This document shows, one piece after another, positions 14,348 to 21,272 of a DNA stretch of 27,585 bases. The stretch lies in assembly GCA_036259875.1 (NCBI GenBank), contig DATAAZ010000062.1:1-27585 (forward strand), in the 5' to 3' direction. The notes beneath the pieces are model-generated. The model was not told the origin of the DNA and did not search any database. It saw only the letters and a list, made by a program, of their open reading frames with translations. The stretch comes from DATAAZ01 sp036259875. GTDB lineage: Bacteria; Actinomycetota; Thermoleophilia; Gaiellales; Gaiellaceae. A program made the translations under genes and the position numbers. Within the stretch, counting starts at the first letter, position 1, and each line of letters opens with the position of its first letter.

Positions 14348-15202
14348 ATGTGGCCGGGGCCGGTGCGGGTCATCCAGGTCTCCGACCTGCACACCGGAAC
14401 GGTCGAGGAGCCGGAGGTCGAGGAAGATCTTCGCAGGCTCGTCGCCGAGGCCGACCCCGAGCTCGTCGTCGCGAGCGGCGACCTCACGCACCGGAACCGG
14501 CCGCGCGAGCACGACCGAGCCGCCCGGCTGCTTCGCTCGCTCCACCGGCCGCTCATCGTCGTCCCCGGGAACCACGACATCCCACGCATGCCGCCGTGGC
14601 GATTCACCGCGACGTTCCGCGAGTTCTGTCGGGTCTGGCCCGAAACCGAGCCGGTCTACCGGTCGGAGCGCATCGTCGCCTGCGGGCTCAACTCCGTCCG
14701 CCCGTGGAAGCAGCAGGGAGGCGCGCTCCGCCCCGCGCAGATCGAGCGCGTCGCGGACATCTTCGGCGACGCGCCGACCGACGCGTTGAAGCTCGTCGCG
14801 CTGCACCACCACCTCATGGGCGCGCCATGGCGGACCGCGAAGCGGACGATCGCGAACCGCTCGAGCGTCCTCGGCGGCCTCGTCGACGCCGGCGCCGAGC
14901 TGATCGTCTCGGGTCACGTTCACCAGAGCACCGTGGGGGAACGGCGGGAGTTCGAGGTGCTGACGCCCGGCGCGCCGCGCGTGCGGGGGACGACCGTCGT
15001 CGTCGCGCCCGGCCTCGGCCAGCCGCGCCCGAGGCGGCGCGGCGAGGCGCGCGGCCTGCACGTCTTCGAGGCGGACGGGCGGACGCTCCGAGTGATCACC
15101 TACGCCTGGGCGCCGGGCGGCGGCGAGGGGCACGGGAGCTGGGCGCAGATCGCCGATCGTCGCTTCCCGCGCGGCCTCGAGCCGCTCGCCTTCGTCGGCT
15201 GA
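14348..15202 (+). CDS. Calcineurin-like metallophosphoesterase
   Basis: 284 residues, no signal peptide, so probably cytoplasmic. All five blocks of the dimetal phosphoesterase fold are present: Asp13-x-His15 (VSDLHTG), Asp45 (SGDLTHRN), Asn75/His76 (PGNHD), His154 area (ALHHHLMG) and His190-x-His192 (SGHVHQS). This architecture resembles the 3',5'-cyclic-nucleotide phosphodiesterase CpdA/Rv0805-like group, but the sequence alone does not fix the substrate; cyclic nucleotides and other phosphodiesters are candidates. It is transcribed away from the small membrane gene at 14322 and ends in a strong hairpin, so it is monocistronic. There is little room for a ribosome binding site before ATG 14348, consistent with a very short leader. 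Confidence 0.93.
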   Translation: MWPGPVRVIQVSDLHTGTVEEPEVEEDLRRLVAEADPELVVASGDLTHRNRPREHDRAARLLRSLHRPLIVVPGNHDIPRMPPWRFTATFREFCRVWPETEPVYRSERIVACGLNSVRPWKQQGGALRPAQIERVADIFGDAPTDALKLVALHHHLMGAPWRTAKRTIANRSSVLGGLVDAGAELIVSGHVHQSTVGERREFEVLTPGAPRVRGTTVVVAPGLGQPRPRRRGEARGLHVFEADGRTLRVITYAWAPGGGEGHGSWAQIADRRFPRGLEPLAFVG

Positions 15203-15204
15203 CG

Positions 15205-15244
15205 CGAGGAGCTCGCCGCCGGGAACCCCGAGGCGAGCTCCTCG
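15205..15244. terminator. Strong bidirectional hairpin between convergent genes
   Basis: CGAGGAGCTCGCC (15205-15217) pairs perfectly over 13 bp with 15232-15244 around a 14-nt loop. It lies wholly between the phosphoesterase stop (15202) and the fusion-gene stop (15253). The plus side is followed by a short pyrimidine run (ACTGTCTTCT). Confidence 0.75.
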
Positions 15245-15252
15245 ACTGTCTT

Positions 15253-18200
15253 CTACGGCGCCGTGATCGTCGGGCAGCCCGTCCCGGTGCAGACGATCCG
15301 GCCCTGAATCGCCGGGCTGATCGTGCCGAGCCCCTGAATGGAGTCCGCGGTGACCTGGTCCATCAGGTCCCGGGTCGTGAAGCGCCCCGAGAAGTTCGGA
15401 TACGCATCACCGCCGGTCGCGGTGAAGTCGTTCGTCGCGATCGTGTACGTCGACGCCGCCGTCAGGTCGATCGGCGCGCCCGTGCACGAACCGTCCGCGG
15501 CCTGGCGGCGGGCCGAGACAACCCGGCTCCCGGGCGGAAGCGAAACGTCGTACGTGAAGCAGAGGCCCGACACCTGCGGGAAGCGCCCGTCGGCGGCGGG
15601 CATTCGGGAGACGCCGTTCTCGAGCATCGCCTTCAGCTCGGCGCCGTTCACGCCCATCGTGACGACGACGTTCCCGAACGGGAGCACCTCGAGCACCTGG
15701 CCACGCGTGATCGGGTACGGCGGCGGCGTGTACGGCGGACAGAAGTCGGTAGCGATATCGGCTGTCGGGCACGTGAGGTTCGACCGGAGGCCGCCCGAGT
15801 TCGTGATCGCGAACTCGACGTTGTACGCGCGCCGGATGGCGTCCGTAACAACGTTCCCGACCAGCGACTCGCATGTGCGTCCGGCCGACTGCCCGCACGC
15901 GTCGGCCCGCGGGATAAACCGGGTCGAGTTCCCGATGACGCGGCCGAGCTCCGTCGCGAGCCGTGCGCGAAGCTCGTCGAGCCTCGCCTGGAGTGCGCCG
16001 TCGGGCGCGACGCCGATGTTCCACGGCTTGTGGAAGTCGGCCGTCCGGTAGACGAGACGCCCCGTCTCGACGTTCACGACGACGCGGATCCGGGTGAACC
16101 TCATGCCCTTGCTCCGGTTGGCCGTAACGAGGAGACCGTTCGGACGCCGGGTGAGCACCTGGAAGTCCTCGTGATCGCCGATCAGGACGTTGACACCCCG
16201 GAGCGCGTCGGCGATCTCGACGAGCGGACCCGTCGGCTCGGACACGGTCCCGCCCGTGGCGCCCTCGTGGCCCATTGCGACGATCGCATGCGCGCCGCGT
16301 CGCTTGAGCGCTCGTGCGTGCCGGTTCACGGCCGTTTCGATGTCGGTCACCTGGAACGGCCCGAACGCCCCCGGCCTGACGACCGTGGGAGCGTCCTCGT
16401 TGGTGAAGCCGACGAAGCCGAGCTTCACTTTCCCGAAGCGGAAGATCCTCGTCGGCCTCCACTCCGGCGGCGTCCTACCGGCCGTGTCGACGACGTTCGC
16501 CGACAGGTAGGGGAATCTCGCGAGCGGGATCAGCTCGGTGCGAAGGTACTCCTGGCCGCGATCGAAGTTGTGGTTCCCGAGCCCGTCAGCACGGAAGCCC
16601 ATCATGTTCATCGCCTCGATCGTCGGCTTGTCGCCGAAGAAGCTCGAAATCGGCGGCGTCGCTCCGACCGCGTCCCCGGCGGTCAATGTGAGGTGCCCGT
16701 TGCGCGCCTCGCGCCGGTACACGTCGAACCACGGCTTCAGGAACGCCGCCCCGCCGATGTCGTAGGTCTGGTTGATTGCGCCGCTCCCGGCGACGTTGTC
16801 AGCCGCCTCCGACAGCGGGACCAGCTGACCGTGGAAGTCGCTGATGTGGAGGATCGTGATCTCGCGGAGCGGGAGCGGCTTCAGCCGATGCCGGCCCGTG
16901 ATCCCCCCGGCCGCGGCGGCCGCCGCGGCGCCCGCCCGCGGGGGCCGCCGGTGCGCGATTGGCTGCCGCGGCAGGATCTCGTACAGGATCCGGCCGCTGG
17001 CGTTCTGAGGCCCCGGGATCCGCATCAGGAACGCCACCGTCGGCGCGACGTCGATCGCGCGGACGTTCGCGACGGGTGAGCGGCGGGCGACCCCCGGCCC
17101 GGAAGCGACGAAGTTGCCGTGCATGTTCACCTGGTCGCGGAGGTCGACCAGGTCGGGGAGATAGCCGTGCTGGCCGAAGAAGTGCGAGAACGCGATCCGC
17201 TGGCCGGCCGTCGGCGCGTCGAACTGGTACGGCGGTCGCGCGACGACCACCACGTCGCCCGAGCGGCTCGGGTGCAGCGCGTCCGTCCCGGCGACGTCGC
17301 GCAGCTGCTCCTTCATGAACACCTGCGCGATCACCTGCCGCCCCGGGGTCGCCGGGTCGGCGAGGCCGCGGAAGGCGGCCGCGATCTGCTGGCGCACCGA
17401 CTCGTAGTTCGCCTGGGTGACGCCGGGCGTCCCCGCCGCCGGGCCGCTCGTCGGCCGCGGGTCGCGGCCTTCCAGGCGGATGTAGATCTGCGCCGTGCCG
17501 CCCGCCCAGCACGCCTTGACGCGCTGCAGCGCGTCGGTCGCGGCGACGCGGCAATTCGAAATCGTCTCGGCCGTTTGGAGGCCCGCGTCGACGAGCACCC
17601 GGCTCGCGTTCACGGCGAGCCACTGCGGCGCGAAACCGTGATCCGAGGTCGCGAGCACGGTCTCGTTGCGGACGAGGCGACGGGCGAGCCCGAGCGTCGC
17701 GTCGGCCTCGTGGTAGGCGTCACGGATGTAGCCGCGCCGCGCGGCGAGCCGCCCGTCCCTCGTCCCGTCGCCGTTCACGTTGTCGAAGTACGGGTTCGGC
17801 CGCCCGTCCATGTCGCGCGGCACGGTCAGTGCGAGGAACTGGTGCTGGAACTCGTCCGTGGTCGGCACGCCGACGAGGAAGAGGTCGGGATTCACGCCGA
17901 GCTCCCGGACGATGTAGCGCATGTACGCCCAGTGCGCCTCCGACCATTTGAGGCCCTGCTCGACGTACGTGTCCTCGTCGACGATCTCCGCCTCGAGCGG
18001 CGCGAAATCGGCGGCCGTCGACGTGGGGAAGCGCGCAGCGAGCGTCTCCTCGAACGCCGCCGAGCCCGCGGGGCCGAGCCGGTTGTAGCTCGCGTTCACG
18101 CGTGAGATCGACGTGTAGTAGATCCGGAAGCGCGAGAGGTCGGGGGCGATCTCGATCGCCTTGACGTAGAAGCCGGCCGTCTGGCCCGCCCGGGCGCCGA

Positions 18201-19074
18201 TCAGCGTCAGCTTGATCTCGGCCCATTGGTCCGCGGCCAGGTTGGCGACGGCGCCCGCGGCGTTCTTCCCGGCCTCGGCAGGGGCGAGGAGCACGCGGTC
18301 GTAATTCGTGCGCCCGTCGTTCGTCGAGTCGTAGATGTAGAGGTCGTAGAAGCGGTCCGTGTTGTCGGAGGCCGGGAAGGCGGTGTTCGTCAGCTTCAGC
18401 CGCTGCTCGCGCGCGGGGCTGAACGAGGCCGGTGCTCCGGCCCAGCCCGTCGCGGGGTTGAGCGTGACGCGCTGGTACGTGACGCCGAACTCGTTCGCGA
18501 GCGCCGGCTGCCCCGGCAGGTCGTAGTTCACGAGGACGCCGCGGTCGGAGAAGAACGTGCGGAAGTCGACGAGCGGCCCCTGAAGGGCGGGCCGCAGGTT
18601 CCGGGTCCCGACCCATTCGACGGCAACGACCGTCTTGCCCGCACGCTCCGCCGCCTGGGCGATGTGGTCCGACTGGAGGATCCCGTCCGTCGCAAAGCTC
18701 GTCCGGTTGCCGAATTGGTCGCCCGTCCGGTGGAAGGTGTTGTTCGTGGAGCCGTGCTCGCCCGGCCAGGTTCCCGTTCCGACCGTGTGCCAGCCGACGC
18801 CCGTGTTCGGCGGGAACCCCTGGCGGAGCCCGTTCGTCCCGCGCACGCCCGACCTGAGTAGCGTCCGGAAGTTCGGCATGTGACCCTGGCGCGCATACGA
18901 CAGGACGTGGTCGGGGCGCATGCCGTCGGAGCCGAAGAGGATGACGCGCCTCGCCTTCGTCGCCGGCGCCGGGGCGGCGTCCGACTCCTCCGCGCCGGCG
19001 GTCGGCGGCCCGACGCCGACGGCGAGCACGAGCACGGATGTGAGAAGGGCAGGGATGAAACGGCGGTTGCGCAT
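15253..19074 (-). CDS. Secreted two-enzyme fusion: NPP-type phosphodiesterase plus 5'-nucleotidase
   Basis: 1273 residues. ATG 19074 is set by a strong ribosome binding site (GGAGGAG, 7 nt upstream). Signal peptide ~1-28. The first half (about 42-705) is an alkaline-phosphatase-superfamily phosphodiesterase/nucleotide pyrophosphatase: metal Asp50, nucleophile candidate Thr91 (FPPNTG), Asp407/His411 (TTDEFQH), Asp478/His479 (TSDHG) and His636 (GQHGY). Residues ~180-370 are an unrecognised insert. An Ala/Gly linker (~714-724) leads to a 5'-nucleotidase: Asp746/His748 (SDFHG), Asp801, Asn834/His835 (GNHNFD), His936, His968, then the C-terminal substrate domain (TNSGGLRSNL, LPFGNVV, TATGGDAYP). 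At the usual second ligand after His968, UshA has Gln and relatives have His; here it is Asp970. Together the halves could release nucleoside and phosphate from nucleotide diphosphate compounds. Divergent from ggt. Confidence 0.93.
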   Translation of the reverse strand: MRNRRFIPALLTSVLVLAVGVGPPTAGAEESDAAPAPATKARRVILFGSDGMRPDHVLSYARQGHMPNFRTLLRSGVRGTNGLRQGFPPNTGVGWHTVGTGTWPGEHGSTNNTFHRTGDQFGNRTSFATDGILQSDHIAQAAERAGKTVVAVEWVGTRNLRPALQGPLVDFRTFFSDRGVLVNYDLPGQPALANEFGVTYQRVTLNPATGWAGAPASFSPAREQRLKLTNTAFPASDNTDRFYDLYIYDSTNDGRTNYDRVLLAPAEAGKNAAGAVANLAADQWAEIKLTLIGARAGQTAGFYVKAIEIAPDLSRFRIYYTSISRVNASYNRLGPAGSAAFEETLAARFPTSTAADFAPLEAEIVDEDTYVEQGLKWSEAHWAYMRYIVRELGVNPDLFLVGVPTTDEFQHQFLALTVPRDMDGRPNPYFDNVNGDGTRDGRLAARRGYIRDAYHEADATLGLARRLVRNETVLATSDHGFAPQWLAVNASRVLVDAGLQTAETISNCRVAATDALQRVKACWAGGTAQIYIRLEGRDPRPTSGPAAGTPGVTQANYESVRQQIAAAFRGLADPATPGRQVIAQVFMKEQLRDVAGTDALHPSRSGDVVVVARPPYQFDAPTAGQRIAFSHFFGQHGYLPDLVDLRDQVNMHGNFVASGPGVARRSPVANVRAIDVAPTVAFLMRIPGPQNASGRILYEILPRQPIAHRRPPRAGAAAAAAAGGITGRHRLKPLPLREITILHISDFHGQLVPLSEAADNVAGSGAINQTYDIGGAAFLKPWFDVYRREARNGHLTLTAGDAVGATPPISSFFGDKPTIEAMNMMGFRADGLGNHNFDRGQEYLRTELIPLARFPYLSANVVDTAGRTPPEWRPTRIFRFGKVKLGFVGFTNEDAPTVVRPGAFGPFQVTDIETAVNRHARALKRRGAHAIVAMGHEGATGGTVSEPTGPLVEIADALRGVNVLIGDHEDFQVLTRRPNGLLVTANRSKGMRFTRIRVVVNVETGRLVYRTADFHKPWNIGVAPDGALQARLDELRARLATELGRVIGNSTRFIPRADACGQSAGRTCESLVGNVVTDAIRRAYNVEFAITNSGGLRSNLTCPTADIATDFCPPYTPPPYPITRGQVLEVLPFGNVVVTMGVNGAELKAMLENGVSRMPAADGRFPQVSGLCFTYDVSLPPGSRVVSARRQAADGSCTGAPIDLTAASTYTIATNDFTATGGDAYPNFSGRFTTRDLMDQVTADSIQGLGTISPAIQGRIVCTGTGCPTITAP

Positions 19075-19081
19075 GGACCAG

Positions 19082-19088
19082 CTCCTCC
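19082..19088 (-). promoter_or_regulatory. Strong ribosome binding site of the fusion gene
   Basis: GGAGGAG on the minus strand ends 7 nt before ATG 19074. It fixes this start over a TTG 54 nt upstream at 19128. Confidence 0.8.
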
Positions 19089-19119
19089 AGGGGTGGCGGC
19101 TCGACCGGAGTGGGGCCCG

Positions 19120-19148
19120 AACGTACAACCCTCCGGGGTCGCGGTCAA
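19120..19148 (-). promoter_or_regulatory. Promoter of the phosphodiesterase/5'-nucleotidase gene
   Basis: TTGACC (19148-19143), a 17-nt spacer, then TACGTT (19125-19120) on the minus strand. The -35 matches consensus at five of six positions and spacing is ideal. Transcription would start near 19113, giving a leader of about 38 nt that contains the ribosome binding site. Confidence 0.65.
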
Positions 19149-19159
19149 TAGAGGAAAGT

Positions 19160-19172
19160 CCTGGAAACCAGG
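19160..19172. repeat. Palindrome between divergent promoters; candidate shared operator
   Basis: CCTGG-AAA-CCAGG lies between the -35 elements of the minus-strand fusion gene (19143-19148) and the plus-strand ggt gene (19191 onward). Position suggests a binding site for a regulator of both genes; no regulator gene lies nearby. Confidence 0.4.
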
Positions 19173-19190
19173 CAGGAGCGGCGGGGCGCG

Positions 19191-19226
19191 TTGACAGTTG
19201 ACGCCGGTCCGAGAAGGGCGTAGGTT
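19191..19226 (+). promoter_or_regulatory. Promoter of ggt with tandem -35-like hexamers
   Basis: TTGACA (19191-19196) is followed after one base by TTGACG (19198-19203). The second copy is 17 nt from TAGGTT (19221-19226), a TAnnnT -10. The start would fall near 19233, about 3 nt before GTG 19236, so the leader is almost absent. Confidence 0.6.
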
Positions 19227-19235
19227 CGCGAAGCG

Positions 19236-21272
19236 GTGCATCGCCCGCTCGCTGCGCTCGCCACGCTGATCGGCGCCCTGCTCGTCGCCGCCTCGGCCGG
19301 CGCGCAGGTCCCCGCGCCGCCGAAGCAGGCGGTCGCGGTCGGGCGGGGCGGAGCCGCCGCGACGGTCGACCCGCTCGGCACGCAGGCCGCGATCCAGACC
19401 CTGCGCCGCGGCGGCAACGCGGTCGACGCGGCGGTGGCCGCGGCCGCGACGCTCGGCGTGGCGGAGCCCTACTCGTGCGGCATCGGCGGCGGCGGCTTCA
19501 TGGTGATCTACCGCGCCGCGGACCGGCGCATCTTCACCATCGACGGGCGCGAGGAGTCGCCGGCCGCCTTCCCGCCCACTGCGTTCATCAACCCGGCGAC
19601 GGGAATGCCGATCGCGTTCGCCGAGGCGCAGACCAGCGGGCTCGGTGTGGGAGTGCCCGGGACACTTCGCACGTGGGAGGAGGCGCTCGACCGCTTCGGC
19701 ACCCGGCCGCTTCGGGTTCTCATGCAGCACGGAATCCGCGTCGCCGAGCAGGGGTTCGTCGTCGACCAGACGTTCTTCGACCAGACCGAGAGCAATCGCG
19801 ACCGCTTCGACGACTTCGCGACGACGCGGGCCACGTTCCTCACGCCCGGCACGTTCCTGTCCCCCCCGGTCGGCTCCGTCTTCCGGAATCCGCAGCTCGC
19901 CGCGACGTACCGGACGATCGCGCGGCGCGGCGTCGACGCGTTCTACTCGGGCGACATCGCACGCGCGATCGTGCAGTCGGTCCGGACGCCGCCTGTCGTC
20001 CCGGGCACGACGCGGAACATCCGCTCCGGCGTCATGACGGAAGCCGACCTGGCCGCCTACGAGGCGCTCTTCCGCGCGCCGGCCCGCTCGAGCTACCGCG
20101 GCCGCGACCACTACGGGATGGGGCCACCTTCGAGCGGGGCCTCGACGGTCGGCGAGGCGCTCAACATCCTCGAGGGCTACCCGCTCTCGACGCTGCCGCG
20201 CCCGCAGGCGCTCCACTATTTCCTCGAGGCCTCGGCGTACTCGTTCGCAGATCGCGGCCGCTACCTCGGCGACCCCGACCACGTCTTCGTCCCGCTCGCG
20301 GGCCTTCTCTCGGACTCGTTCGCCGCCGAGCGGCGCACATCGATCGGGCCGACCGCGTCGACGAAGCCGGTCGCGCCGGGCGACCCAACCGACAACGAAG
20401 GGCCCTCGACGACACACCTGACCGTCGCCGACCGATGGGGAAACGTCGTCTCGTACACGTTCACGATCGAGTCGATCGGCGGGAGCGGGATCGCCGCGGG
20501 AGACAAAGGCTTCCTCCTGAACAACGAGCTGACCGACTTCGAGTTCACGACGGGCCTGGCGAACTCCCCCGCCGGCAGCAAGCGGCCGCGCTCGTCGATG
20601 AGCCCGACCATCGTGCTCCGGGACGGCCGGCCCGACGTGGCGCTCGGCTCGCCGGGCGGCTCGATGATCATCACGACGGTCCTGCAGACGCTCGTCGAGC
20701 ATCTCGACTTTGGCCGCTCGCTCCCGGACGCGATCGCGACGCCCCGCGCCTCGCAGCGAAACACGGCGACCGTCAGCGCCGAGCCGGCGTTCATCTCGTC
20801 GCCCGACGGCGCGGCGCTCGCCGCACTCGGGCACCGGTACACGACGAGCGCCGAGATCGGCGCGACGACCGGAATCGACTTCCAGCCGGGCGGCGTGATG
20901 CAGGCGGCCGCGGAGGCGACGCGGCGCGGTGGCGGGAGCGCGATGGCGATCGGACCGCGAGGCGACGCCCGCGCTTGCGAGATCGGCGCTCGGCCCGACA
21001 TCGTGCTGGCCGGCACGAGGCGACGGGTATCCATACGGCTGGCGCTCTCCGGGATGCCGGCAGAGCGAGTCGTCGTCGCACTTCGGGGCGCGGGCGTCAA
21101 CCGTCGTGTTCGGACCGACGCGGACGGCAGCGCAGCGCTCGCGGTTAGACCGACTCGCGGCGGCATCATCTTCGTGACGCTCAGTCGCAACCCGTTGTGC
21201 GTGACGTCGGTCGCGGTCGCCCCGCGCGAACGCGCCGCGGGAGCGGCCGGGCTGACGGGGCGCGCCCGCTAA
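19236..21272 (+). CDS. ggt: Secreted gamma-glutamyltransferase (gamma-glutamyltranspeptidase)
   Basis: Autoprocessed N-terminal-nucleophile enzyme that hydrolyses or transfers the gamma-glutamyl group of glutathione-like compounds. 678 residues from GTG 19236; signal peptide 1-23 (ends SAGAQ). Family blocks: RRGGNAVDAAVAAAATLGVAEP (58-79), GIGGGGFMV, IDGREESP (substrate Arg105), PPSSGASTVGEALNIL, then the processing site STTHLTVAD with nucleophile Thr392, matching TTH in E. coli. GDKGFLLNNELTDF, RPRSSMSPTIV and GSPGGSMIITTVLQ form the small subunit. The last ~85 residues (from RRRVSIRLALSG) are an extra beta-rich tail not found in standard enzymes of ~550-580 residues. Divergent from the phosphodiesterase/5'-nucleotidase gene and convergent with uvrB, with overlapping stops. 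Confidence 0.95.
   Translation: MHRPLAALATLIGALLVAASAGAQVPAPPKQAVAVGRGGAAATVDPLGTQAAIQTLRRGGNAVDAAVAAAATLGVAEPYSCGIGGGGFMVIYRAADRRIFTIDGREESPAAFPPTAFINPATGMPIAFAEAQTSGLGVGVPGTLRTWEEALDRFGTRPLRVLMQHGIRVAEQGFVVDQTFFDQTESNRDRFDDFATTRATFLTPGTFLSPPVGSVFRNPQLAATYRTIARRGVDAFYSGDIARAIVQSVRTPPVVPGTTRNIRSGVMTEADLAAYEALFRAPARSSYRGRDHYGMGPPSSGASTVGEALNILEGYPLSTLPRPQALHYFLEASAYSFADRGRYLGDPDHVFVPLAGLLSDSFAAERRTSIGPTASTKPVAPGDPTDNEGPSTTHLTVADRWGNVVSYTFTIESIGGSGIAAGDKGFLLNNELTDFEFTTGLANSPAGSKRPRSSMSPTIVLRDGRPDVALGSPGGSMIITTVLQTLVEHLDFGRSLPDAIATPRASQRNTATVSAEPAFISSPDGAALAALGHRYTTSAEIGATTGIDFQPGGVMQAAAEATRRGGGSAMAIGPRGDARACEIGARPDIVLAGTRRRVSIRLALSGMPAERVVVALRGAGVNRRVRTDADGSAALAVRPTRGGIIFVTLSRNPLCVTSVAVAPRERAAGAAGLTGRAR

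Noticed and set aside
14023..17079. Very long open frame on the plus strand (over 1000 codons)
   Set aside because: Arg/Pro/Ala/Asp-rich translation without domains. It is the GC-driven shadow of the phosphoesterase and of the minus-strand fusion gene, both of which have clear motifs.
18528..19128. TTG at 19128 as start of the fusion gene
   Set aside because: It overlaps the candidate -10 element (19120-19125) and lacks a ribosome binding site, while ATG 19074 has GGAGGAG at ideal spacing and directly opens a signal peptide.
19075..19235. PHO box for phosphate control of the phosphodiesterase/5'-nucleotidase
   Set aside because: No GTTCACC-like direct repeats at 11-nt spacing could be seen, so phosphate regulation is not claimed.
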